DNA of 11,902 bases from contig JACMLA010000632.1 in the NCBI GenBank assembly GCA_014379815.1, positions 1 through 11,902 of the forward strand. The letters are read 5' to 3'. The notes beneath the pieces are model-generated. The model searched no databases and was not told the origin of the DNA. It saw only the letters and a list, made by a program, of their open reading frames with translations. The stretch is from Bryobacteraceae bacterium. GTDB lineage: Bacteria; Acidobacteriota; Terriglobia; Bryobacterales; Bryobacteraceae. The position numbers and the translations under genes are program-made. Shown one piece after another: positions 6,212 to 11,902 of this stretch (positions are counted from its first letter, which is position 1; each line of letters begins with the position of its first letter).

Positions 6212-8254
6212 ATGCCGCAGGAAATCCGCCGGAGTGTGTGTGCTCTCGACTGCCCTGATACCTGCAGTTTGCTGATCAATGTCGACGAGAATGGCCGTGG
6301 TTCCAGGCTGCGCGGCGACCCGGAGCATCCGGTCACACGGGGCTTTCTCTGCGGTAAAGTCGCGCGGTATCTCGAGCGTGAGTACCATCCCTCGAGGCTG
6401 ATGCATCCGCTGCGTCGCACCGGCAAAAAGGGTGACGGGCAATTCGAGCAGATTTCCTGGGACCAGGCCCTGGACACAGTTGCGGAAAGACTGCTGGCGA
6501 TCAGCCAAAAACACGGGTCAGAGGCCATCCTGCCGTACAGCTATGCGGGCACGATGGGCATTCTGAACGCGAATGGGATGGACCGCAGATTCTTCCACGC
6601 TATTGGTGCTTCGAGGCTGGATCGCACGATCTGCTCCCAGGCAGGTGGAGTCGGCCTGATGTCCGCGCTGGGCATGCGATACGGGACCGATACCGAAGAC
6701 TTTCGCCACTCCAGTCTGATCATTGCGTGGGGCGCCAATGTGCTCGGCACCAGTGTTCACCTGTGGCCGTTCATTGTGGAGGCGCGGCGAAACGGGGCTA
6801 AGTTTTATGTGATCGATCCGGTGCAGACCCGCACGGCAAAAGCTGCCGACAAGTGGTTCCCGATTCAGCCCGGAAGCGACCTCGCGCTTGCTCTTGGGAT
6901 GATCCACGTCATTCTCAACGAGGAACTCTGGGATAAAGCTTTCGTAGGGCAGTTCGCGACCGGCCTCGAGGATCTGAGGACGAGAGCACGGGAGTATACC
7001 CCGGAGCGTGTTGCCTCGTTGACAGGGCTTCCGGCGGAGGACATACGTGCGCTGGCGCGGGAGTATGCGGGCACGCGCGCTCCGGCCATCCGTCTGAACT
7101 ACGGCGTGCAGCGAACCGAGCACGGTGCCGATGCGGTCGAGGCAATTGCTCTGCTGCCGGTGCTGACAGGCGCGATGCAGGCGCAGGGTGGAGGCATTCA
7201 GTTGTCGACCTCCCAGGCATTCGCGTTGAATACGCCCGCGCTGGAACGGCCGGATCTGCAGCTGAAATCGCCGCTGGGTCGGGAAGCACGATTACTGAAC
7301 ATGAGCGAGTTAGGTAACGTTCTGCTTCACCAAGCAACTCCTCCGGTGAAAGCTCTGGTGGTGTACTCTTCGAATCCGGCTGCTGTGGCTCCGGACAGTG
7401 CTGCCGTACATAAAGGGCTACGCAGGGACGACCTGTTCACCGTTGTCATCGAGCATTTTCAGACCGACACTGCAGACTTTGCCGACATCGTTCTGCCCAC
7501 GACCACGTTCCTGGAACACACCGACTTATATCGCGCCTACGGGCATTACTACTTGCAGTTCGCCAGACCGGCTTTACCGGCTCCAGGTGAAACGAAGCCA
7601 AACACGGAAATCTTCCGACTGCTTGCCAGGCGAATGGGTCTGACTGAGCCGGCTCTGTTTGCTACCGAAGAGGAAATGATCCGGGATGCGCTGGCTTCCG
7701 GTCACCCCTTTCTGGAAGGCATCACACTGGAGAGGCTGGAGCGCGAAGGCTCAGTACGGCTGAATCTCCCGACTCCGTTTCTGCCGTTCGCGGACGGGCC
7801 TAAAGGCGGCAAGACGAAGTTCGATTTCGCCGCGATCCCGGCGTATCAACCTCCAGTGGAGTCGCGGCTGGGCGATGCTGAGCTGGCGACCCGTTACCCT
7901 CTGGAACTGGTCTCCTCGAAGAACGACGATGCGATGAACTCCACGTTCGGCTATCGGCCGGATAACATCGACCCTGCCTCGACGCTGTTCCTCCACTCAG
8001 ACGATGCTGCGATGCGGGGCATTCTGCACGGGGACCCGGTTCGTATCTGGAATGATCGGGGCTCCCTTCTGCTTCGCGCGGACGTGAATGGGGCCGTGCG
8101 GCCCGGAGTCGTCAGGGTACCGTCTGTCAGTTCCCCGAAGCATATGCCCGGACGACAAGGAATCAACTCGCTGACGTCTCAGAGGCTTACGACGCGTGGC
8201 GGCGGTGCTACGTTCTTCAGCTGTCTGGTTCAGGTTGAGAAGTGCGGCGATTAA
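6212..8254 (+). CDS. Molybdopterin-dependent oxidoreductase, DMSO reductase family (single subunit)
   Basis: This 680-residue enzyme has the layout of bis-MGD molybdenum or tungsten enzymes. An N-terminal 4Fe-4S motif uses C10, C14, C18 and C47 (spacing C-x3-C-x3-C-x28-C). It is followed by the catalytic region with RTICSQAG (138-145), where C141 is the likely metal ligand, making it a Cys-ligated type like nitrate, polysulfide or formate enzymes and not Ser-ligated. IIAWGANVLGT (170-180) and the IDPVQTRTA / PIQPGSDLALAL segments (about 201-227) are cofactor-binding. The C-terminal dinucleotide-binding domain spans about 565-650 (NDDAMNSTFG, GDPVRIWNDRG). There is no Tat signal, so it should be cytoplasmic. 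No FeS electron-transfer, membrane-anchor or chaperone gene lies beside it, and the substrate cannot be deduced. It starts 33 bp after rlmH and overlaps the lipoprotein gene by 13 bp. Confidence 0.92.
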   Translation: MPQEIRRSVCALDCPDTCSLLINVDENGRGSRLRGDPEHPVTRGFLCGKVARYLEREYHPSRLMHPLRRTGKKGDGQFEQISWDQALDTVAERLLAISQKHGSEAILPYSYAGTMGILNANGMDRRFFHAIGASRLDRTICSQAGGVGLMSALGMRYGTDTEDFRHSSLIIAWGANVLGTSVHLWPFIVEARRNGAKFYVIDPVQTRTAKAADKWFPIQPGSDLALALGMIHVILNEELWDKAFVGQFATGLEDLRTRAREYTPERVASLTGLPAEDIRALAREYAGTRAPAIRLNYGVQRTEHGADAVEAIALLPVLTGAMQAQGGGIQLSTSQAFALNTPALERPDLQLKSPLGREARLLNMSELGNVLLHQATPPVKALVVYSSNPAAVAPDSAAVHKGLRRDDLFTVVIEHFQTDTADFADIVLPTTTFLEHTDLYRAYGHYYLQFARPALPAPGETKPNTEIFRLLARRMGLTEPALFATEEEMIRDALASGHPFLEGITLERLEREGSVRLNLPTPFLPFADGPKGGKTKFDFAAIPAYQPPVESRLGDAELATRYPLELVSSKNDDAMNSTFGYRPDNIDPASTLFLHSDDAAMRGILHGDPVRIWNDRGSLLLRADVNGAVRPGVVRVPSVSSPKHMPGRQGINSLTSQRLTTRGGGATFFSCLVQVEKCGD

Positions 8255-8763
8255 TCGGGATCCTTGCACTAGTCGTTGTCTCGGCGGGCTGTAGTAAGCG
8301 GGAAATCATTCATCCTGAACCAACCGAAGAAGGCACGATTTCACTGACGCCGGTGGTCAACATGGCGGAGGGTCGAAGTGCTTTGCAGCTGGTTCGCGGC
8401 TTTCATCAGGTCGAGCAAAATGCATGGCGCTGGACCATGGGGAAGTTTGCTATCACCCTGAGGCCGCCGGAAGGCTCGAGACAAAGAGGGGCGAAGCTCT
8501 TCGTGAAGTTTGCTGCCCTCGAAACTACCATCAGCCGTCTGGGCCCAATCACACTGACGGCAGTGCATGGGAAACAGTCACTAGGTTTTTACACGGCCAA
8601 AGCGGCAGGTCAGTACACCTTTCAAGCTGATGTTTCGTCTGAAGCTCTACAGGAAGAGACAGCCACCTTCGATTTTGTGCTGGACAAGTTTCTTCCTGCA
8701 GGTACTTTGGATGGCCGGGAGCTTGGAGTGGTAGTCAGTTCGATTGGTTTGGAAGTTCGCTGA
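8242..8763 (+). CDS. Predicted small lipoprotein with beta-sandwich-like domain
   Basis: This 173-residue protein begins at a GTG inside the end of the molybdenum enzyme gene (13-bp overlap, different frame). The N-terminus is MRRLIGILALVVVSAGCSKR: two Arg, a hydrophobic stretch and a lipobox-like SAGC with C17 as the lipidated Cys, so an exported lipoprotein is likely. The mature part is predicted beta-rich, with GFHQVEQNAWRWT (53-65), alternating hydrophobic strands, and RELGVVVSSIGLEV (159-172) at the end. The pattern of a GF/W..E...RW opening and an R-x-LG-x3-x3-I-x-L close reminds me of sandwich domains attached to bacterial glycan-biosynthesis proteins. That resemblance is from memory and untested. 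No enzymatic motif is visible. The overlap suggests that translation depends on the upstream gene. No named family is assigned. Confidence 0.8.
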   Translation: MRRLIGILALVVVSAGCSKREIIHPEPTEEGTISLTPVVNMAEGRSALQLVRGFHQVEQNAWRWTMGKFAITLRPPEGSRQRGAKLFVKFAALETTISRLGPITLTAVHGKQSLGFYTAKAAGQYTFQADVSSEALQEETATFDFVLDKFLPAGTLDGRELGVVVSSIGLEVR

Positions 8764-8935
8764 TTCCGCGTAATATTCCCGGCTACGATCCTTTTTACCT
8801 TCTGGCTTCGCGTTGCATCTGTTGAAGAGAGGTTTGGGCCGGAGTGGGTGTAAATTGACTGACACTGCGCGAAAGCTAATTGCTGGAAGCGCTTAGGCCG
8901 GTTACCATCCCCGCGACTGTCCAACAGCAACCCCC

Positions 8936-8964
8936 TCATCAGAGGTCTGTGGGTGCTCTGATGA
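8936..8964 (+). other. Stem-loop, 9-bp perfect stem with 11-nt loop
   Basis: The arms TCATCAGAG (8936-8944) and CTCTGATGA (8956-8964) pair perfectly around the loop GTCTGTGGGTG. No T-run follows on either strand, so it is not an ordinary intrinsic terminator. It could be an RNA structural element, part of a small RNA, or a protein-binding inverted repeat upstream of the DksA-like gene's promoter. Confidence 0.45.
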
Positions 8965-9002
8965 ATGTCCGATAGAAGTGGTCAGAGAATTGCTATGGCG
9001 TG

Positions 9003-9011
9003 TGCTATGAT
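9003..9011 (+). promoter_or_regulatory. Possible extended -10 promoter element for the DksA-like gene
   Basis: The sequence TGC-TATGAT fits an extended -10 element (TG-N-TATAAT, one mismatch). No good -35 box lies 16-18 bp upstream, but extended -10 promoters often lack one. Transcription would begin near 9018 and give a leader of about 160 nt before the ATG at 9177. This is a motif-only call. Confidence 0.3.
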
Positions 9012-9162
9012 TCTGGGGATTCAGACAGCCTCGAAGACGAACAGCCCCGACGGCCGTCCTGAAGAGTGTAAGACCCCCAACGACCTGTTAGTAGTAATTT
9101 GAAACTTTCGCGAGAAAACGACGTCTAAACGCACTTGATATAACAAGGCAGAACGATAATCC

Positions 9163-9168
9163 GAGGAG
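9163..9168 (+). promoter_or_regulatory. Strong ribosome binding site of the DksA-like gene
   Basis: GAGGAG lies 8 bases before the ATG at 9177. It is the clearest Shine-Dalgarno sequence in the window and fixes the start of the DksA-like gene. Most other genes here have weak or no such site, so this gene may be translated unusually well. Confidence 0.8.
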
Positions 9169-9176
9169 AAGCAGCC

Positions 9177-9563
9177 ATGACGAAGACCGATACAGCAAAG
9201 TACAAAAAGATTCTGGAAGAGAGGCAGGCCGAGCTGGCCGGAGTCCTCCGCAACCGGGACGCAATTACGATTGAGAAGAGCCCTGACGCGCTGGACGAAG
9301 TGCAAAACGCCGCCGAGCGCGAACTCGCCATCCGCAATCTGGATCGCGAATCCAACCTGTTGCGCAATGTTCGCGCCGCCCTGCGCCGCATCGATGAAGG
9401 CACATTTGGAGTTTGTGTGCATTGCGAAGAGGAGATCAGCCCGAAGCGTATCGCTGCGGTGCCGTGGACCCCGTTCTGCATCGATTGCCAGGAACAGGCC
9501 GATAAAGCGCAGGAAGAGGGCAATACGGAAACCCTTGAAGAGCTGCTGGTCAATGCTGCTTAA
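9177..9563 (+). CDS. DksA/TraR C4-type zinc-finger transcription regulator
   Basis: This 128-residue protein belongs to the DksA/TraR family, which binds the secondary channel of RNA polymerase and, in well-studied members, acts with ppGpp to adjust promoters under nutrient stress. An N-terminal helix (KYKKILEERQAELAG) leads to a coiled-coil tip with SPDALDEVQ (35-43); D37 and D40 occupy positions like the two functional tip Asp residues of DksA. A second long helix (48-72) and a zinc finger with C80, C83, C101 and C104 (C-x2-C-x17-C-x2-C) follow, then a short acidic C-terminal helix. The length is a little under that of E. coli DksA. The gene has its own strong ribosome binding site, a long upstream region and a downstream intrinsic terminator, so it appears to be a single-gene unit. 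Whether it is the true DksA or a paralogue cannot be decided here. Confidence 0.9.
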   Translation: MTKTDTAKYKKILEERQAELAGVLRNRDAITIEKSPDALDEVQNAAERELAIRNLDRESNLLRNVRAALRRIDEGTFGVCVHCEEEISPKRIAAVPWTPFCIDCQEQADKAQEEGNTETLEELLVNAA

Positions 9564-9592
9564 TAGCCGCCTGAAATCGGCTTCAACTCAGA

Positions 9593-9630
9593 AGCGCGGG
9601 ACCCCATTGTTCCGCGCTCTTGTTTTGTTG
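9593..9630 (+). terminator. Intrinsic terminator of the DksA-like gene
   Basis: A 10-bp GC-rich stem, AGCGCGGGAC (9593-9602) with GTTCCGCGCT (9609-9618) including one G-U pair, encloses a 6-nt loop, and a T-rich tail (CTTGTTTTGTTG, 9619-9630) follows. It begins 29 bp after the stop codon. On the minus strand the same stem lies downstream of pgeF but lacks a T-tail, so it is probably a weak terminator in that direction. Confidence 0.85.
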
Positions 9631-9644
9631 TCCGCCAGGGGAGG

Positions 9645-10295
9645 TTATCGTATGCGGATTGCCGAGACCATTCTGCCAGACGTGCCGGCGTCGCGTCGCC
9701 ATGAGTGGAACTGGTCTCCCATGCATTTGGTGCATTCCACTGCCACGTCGATGCGATTGGCAAGGACTCCACAACTCATCAGCTGACGACGATTGGCTTC
9801 TGCCAGATCAACCTTTCCACGACCCGTAGCCTCTGGAAATTGCCTCTCGAATAACTGCTCCACTTCAGACCCTACTTCAAAACAGCACTGACCTATAGAG
9901 GGACCGATCGCAACCACTAGATCTTCCGGGCGACTATGCCAGCGCGTACTCATTTCGTGCACACCATTCATGGCGATTCCTGCTGACGTGCCTTTCCATC
10001 CGGCGTGGATCGCAGCGACGCAACGGTGAACCGGATCAGCCAGGAGCATGGGAACGCAGTCGGCGGTTCTTATCCCTAGCCACAGGCCTTCGTCGTTAGA
10101 CACTACGCCGTCGGCGGATGGCGATTCTTCGTCAAGCCAGGAAGAAGGGACTACCGTACTGGAATGGATCTGGCGTAGCTGGAAATACGATCCGGGCCAG
10201 TCCGGGGCATTGCGAGACGCGAAGCCATGATCGAGCCAATGCTCAGATTGCAGCAGGCTGGACCGGTAAACGGAATCCTGGCCGCGTTCGAACAT
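9645..10295 (-). CDS. pgeF: Peptidoglycan editing factor PgeF (laccase-domain / YfiH family)
   Basis: This 216-residue protein belongs to the YfiH/PgeF (DUF152, multicopper polyphenol oxidoreductase-like) family. Members are reported to correct misincorporated L-Ser in peptidoglycan precursors, and some have purine nucleoside phosphorylase activity. The zinc-site triad is visible: H44 in RQIHSS, C80 in RTADCVPML and H97 in AAIHAGWKGT. Other hallmarks are IGPSIGQCCFEVG (130-142), ECTKC (187-191) and the closing HSWRRDAGTSGRM (197-209). I chose the ATG at 10295 because its A is the last base of the upstream epimerase stop (TAATG), a classic coupled start. An upstream ATG at 10337 would add 14 non-conserved residues that lie inside the epimerase gene. 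It is the last gene of a minus-strand operon and converges with the DksA-like gene. Confidence 0.92.
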   Translation of the reverse strand: MFERGQDSVYRSSLLQSEHWLDHGFASRNAPDWPGSYFQLRQIHSSTVVPSSWLDEESPSADGVVSNDEGLWLGIRTADCVPMLLADPVHRCVAAIHAGWKGTSAGIAMNGVHEMSTRWHSRPEDLVVAIGPSIGQCCFEVGSEVEQLFERQFPEATGRGKVDLAEANRRQLMSCGVLANRIDVAVECTKCMGDQFHSWRRDAGTSGRMVSAIRIR

Positions 10296-11272
10296 TAATG
10301 TGTGGCTGCTTCCACACGGGCGTTCTCTTGGTACCACGCAAACGTCCGGCGCAGACCCTCTTCCAAAGTGAATTGCGGAGCGTGTCCGAGATCACGCACA
10401 GCGGCGGTTGTGTCTGCCTGCGAGTCGCGTACATCGCCTTCCCGGGGCGCAGTGTACTGGGCTGGTATGCGAACGCCGGTAAGGTCCTGCAGAGTTTCCC
10501 AGATTTCGTTGAGCGTAAAACGACCTCCATTGCCGGCATTGTATGTATTGCCAAGGGCTTGCTGACCGGCTTTCGAGGCTTTCAGAAGTAGTCCCACGAC
10601 GTCCTCGACATAGGTGAAGTCGCGCGTCTGATTGCCGTCGCCGTGGATGGTGGGTGCGGTCTCTTCGAGGATCGAGCGCATGAAGATGGAAAGTACGCCC
10701 GAGTAGGGACTCGATGGATCCTGCCGGGGACCATACACGTTGAAGAAGCGCAAGCCTACCGTCTCGAGTCCGAACGAAGCGTAGAAAAGATTGCAGTAGT
10801 ATTCGCCAACAAGTTTCTGTAAAGCGTATGGCGATTTCGGCCGCGGAGTCATGGATTCGGTCTTCGGCAGTACGTCGGTATCGCCATAGGCCGAAGAGGA
10901 CGCCGCATAGATCACGCGCTGGACTCCGGCTTCCTTTGCGGCACGCAACACGTTGAAGGTCCCGTCGATGTTGCATTCATGAGAAGGAACGGGATCTTTG
11001 ATGGACCGTGGCACAGAAGGGATGGCGGCAAGATGGAACACCTTTTCAGAGCCCTGCAGAGCGCGTAATGTGGCGTCGTAATCCCGGATGTCGACATCGC
11101 GGAAGTCGACCTGATTACCCAGCTCCGTCAGGTTTCGCAGGTGACCGGTCAGCAGATTATCGACGACGGTAACTTGCTGCTCGCCGGTCGCGAGAATGCC
11201 CCGAACCAGCTCAGAACCAATGAATCCGGCACCGCCGGTTACGACACATCTGTTGTTTCCTGTTTTACTCAT
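10295..11272 (-). CDS. NAD-dependent nucleotide-sugar epimerase/dehydratase (extended SDR, GalE/WbpP-like)
   Basis: This 325-residue extended short-chain dehydrogenase probably interconverts or modifies UDP- or other NDP-sugars for surface polysaccharide synthesis. Motifs seen are the NAD-binding TGGAGFIGS (12-20), D38 at the end of strand 2 for NAD selectivity, HLAA (80-83), the active-site AASSSAYG (123-130), the catalytic YALQK (Y149, K153), RFFNVYGPRQ (175-184) and GNQTRDFTYVEDV (213-225), which contacts the nucleotide sugar. The length is standard and the catalytic set complete. It best resembles UDP-GlcNAc/glucose 4-epimerases of the WbpP type, but the exact sugar cannot be fixed. It follows the isomerase gene by 35 bp through an A-rich leader lacking a clear Shine-Dalgarno sequence, and ends in the TAATG shared with pgeF. 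Confidence 0.92.
   Translation of the reverse strand: MSKTGNNRCVVTGGAGFIGSELVRGILATGEQQVTVVDNLLTGHLRNLTELGNQVDFRDVDIRDYDATLRALQGSEKVFHLAAIPSVPRSIKDPVPSHECNIDGTFNVLRAAKEAGVQRVIYAASSSAYGDTDVLPKTESMTPRPKSPYALQKLVGEYYCNLFYASFGLETVGLRFFNVYGPRQDPSSPYSGVLSIFMRSILEETAPTIHGDGNQTRDFTYVEDVVGLLLKASKAGQQALGNTYNAGNGGRFTLNEIWETLQDLTGVRIPAQYTAPREGDVRDSQADTTAAVRDLGHAPQFTLEEGLRRTFAWYQENARVEAATH
10300..10317 (-). other. Hairpin just upstream of the coupled pgeF start
   Basis: In the mRNA sense, GTGTGG and CCACAC form a perfect 6-bp stem around AAGCAG, ending four bases before the pgeF ATG. The stem includes the only Shine-Dalgarno-like bases (GGAAG, about 13 nt from the ATG). It lies in the last codons of the epimerase gene, so translating ribosomes would open it. 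A coupling role is inferred. Confidence 0.45.
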
Positions 11273-11307
11273 TTGCTTTCGCTTTTACTCGTTTCGTTAT
11301 GTTTTGC

Positions 11308-11902
11308 TCAGGCTGGCAAGCGCTCGGTCTGAGTCTTCAAGTATTGGATTGTTTCACTGGCGATTGTTTCCGCGCCGAACGAGAAATCGAAAGCTTCCAG
11401 CGAAACCCAGCCTTTGTAATCGCGCTGTTTCAGGACGTCCAGCACGGGTTTGAAATCATATTCGCCCCTGCCCGGATGCGTGCCGTCCATCTCATTGACG
11501 TGAACGTGGCGAATGACATCGAAATATCGCTCGACCAGAGTTGCGTGATTTTCGACCTCGTCGACCGCGTTGTGCGTGTCGAACATGGTTCTGACCGCAG
11601 GGCTGCCGATCTCTTCTACGATCGACGCCGCTTCGGCCAGAGACTGGACGACGTCACATTGCAAAGCCGGAAGAGCTTCCACCAGGATTGTGACACCACG
11701 GTCCTCGGCGTGGGGTGCGACGTGCGCCAGACCAGCCACGTAATTGCGCGTGGCTTCTTCCCGACTCAGGCCATTAGTCGCGGCTCGCTGCTGCGGCGAT
11801 CCGAACACCATTACTCCCGCAGGACCCAGATCGGCGCACAGGTCAATCAGGGCGTCGATGTGCCGCCAGCTACGCTTTCGCAAGTGATCATCCGGTGTGG
11901 TC
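11308..11902 (-). CDS. Sugar phosphate isomerase/epimerase (xylose isomerase-like TIM barrel), 5' end cut by window
   Basis: The reading frame is open to the right edge, so the true start lies outside; the TTG at 11883 is only an internal option. The roughly 198 visible residues are the C-terminal two thirds of an AP-endonuclease-2-type TIM barrel, a family that includes sugar-phosphate isomerases and D-tagatose/psicose 3-epimerases. The metal-binding positions expected for this fold are present: Glu in LVEALPALQ, Asp and His in MFDTHNAVD, His in VIRHVHVNEMDG, and Glu in VSLEAFDF near the end. The HPGRGEYDFKPVLDVLKQRDYKGWVS stretch is also typical. It is the upstream member of a probable operon with the nucleotide-sugar epimerase, 35 bp away. 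The substrate is unknown. No lost residue is visible in the part seen. Confidence 0.88.
   Translation of the reverse strand, partial: TTPDDHLRKRSWRHIDALIDLCADLGPAGVMVFGSPQQRAATNGLSREEATRNYVAGLAHVAPHAEDRGVTILVEALPALQCDVVQSLAEAASIVEEIGSPAVRTMFDTHNAVDEVENHATLVERYFDVIRHVHVNEMDGTHPGRGEYDFKPVLDVLKQRDYKGWVSLEAFDFSFGAETIASETIQYLKTQTERLPA

Larger units (their letters stand above)
8764..9176. other. Long non-coding stretch upstream of the DksA-like gene
   Basis: These 413 bp lie between two plus-strand genes in an otherwise dense window. I see no convincing protein: the longest plus-strand candidate is a 35-codon ATG frame (8995-9102) with a poor ribosome binding site, and minus-strand frames look random. 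What it does hold is a perfect 9-bp stem-loop (8936-8964), an extended -10-like element (9003-9011), a 10-bp palindrome GACGGCCGTC (9049-9058), and a TTGACT box at 8855-8860 with only a weak -10 16 bp later. It most likely contains the promoter and a long leader of the DksA-like gene. A small RNA is possible, but I cannot match it to a known RNA family. Confidence 0.5.

Noticed and set aside
6518..7123. 201-codon open frame on the minus strand
   Set aside because: Antisense to the catalytic part of the molybdenum enzyme, with no domain or ribosome binding site, so it is a shadow frame.
8764..8800. Possible terminator after the lipoprotein gene
   Set aside because: A CGTA/TACG pairing is followed by a run of five T, but the stem is only 4 bp with a loop of about 10 nt, too weak to call.
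9160..9176. Resemblance of GAGAAGCAGCC to the conserved GGAAGCAGCC of signal recognition particle RNA
   Set aside because: The match is short, lacks the surrounding conserved loop sequence and hairpin, and is fully explained as the ribosome binding site of the DksA-like gene.
1..11902. Mobile element, CRISPR array, tRNA or rRNA
   Set aside because: I saw no transposase or integrase motifs, no regularly spaced repeats, no T-arm consensus and no rRNA-like sequence on either strand.

Overview
The window is compact, GC-rich bacterial chromosome with twelve protein-coding genes on both strands. I see no insertion sequence, integrase, CRISPR array, tRNA or rRNA. A secreted tricorn-type protease, a lone molybdopterin enzyme, an Uma2-family protein, an orphan DUF433 protein and a lipoprotein gene overlapping its neighbour together look like a soil Acidobacteriota genome of the Solibacter/Bryobacter type. 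That placement rests on gene content and protein style only. It is an inference, not a measured assignment.

Layout from left to right. (1) Minus strand, 14-1369: a family 2 glycosyltransferase followed 30 bp later by an Uma2-family PD-(D/E)XK-like protein. (2) Plus strand, 1414-2133: a histidine phosphatase superfamily protein lacking the usual second catalytic histidine, transcribed divergently from the glycosyltransferase across only 44 bp. (3) Minus strand, 2148-2390: a small DUF433 antitoxin-like protein with no toxin gene beside it. (4) Plus strand, 2504-8763: a tight run of four genes, namely an exported tricorn-like S41 protease, rlmH (23S rRNA methyltransferase, short form), a DMSO-reductase-family molybdopterin oxidoreductase and a small lipoprotein. 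The gaps are 6 bp, 33 bp and a 13-bp overlap, so they probably form one operon despite unrelated functions. (5) A 413-bp non-coding stretch with a clear hairpin and a possible promoter, then a DksA/TraR-type zinc-finger regulator (9177-9563) ending in a good intrinsic terminator. (6) Minus strand, from the right edge to 9645: a sugar-phosphate isomerase/epimerase (cut by the window edge), a nucleotide-sugar epimerase/dehydratase and pgeF, the last two sharing a TAATG stop/start.

Functionally the right-hand operon points to sugar-nucleotide and cell-envelope work: an epimerase and a peptidoglycan-editing factor. The left glycosyltransferase is also an envelope-type gene. The central operon mixes an exported protease and a lipoprotein with a cytoplasmic rRNA methylase and a cytoplasmic molybdenum enzyme.

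I found no convincing new defence, mobile or signalling system. The points most worth a second look are the missing histidine in the phosphatase, the shortened RlmH with an altered C-terminus, the overlap of the lipoprotein gene with the molybdenum enzyme and the lipoprotein's glycan-type sandwich look, the unexplained leader before the DksA-like gene, and the hairpin at the coupled start of pgeF.
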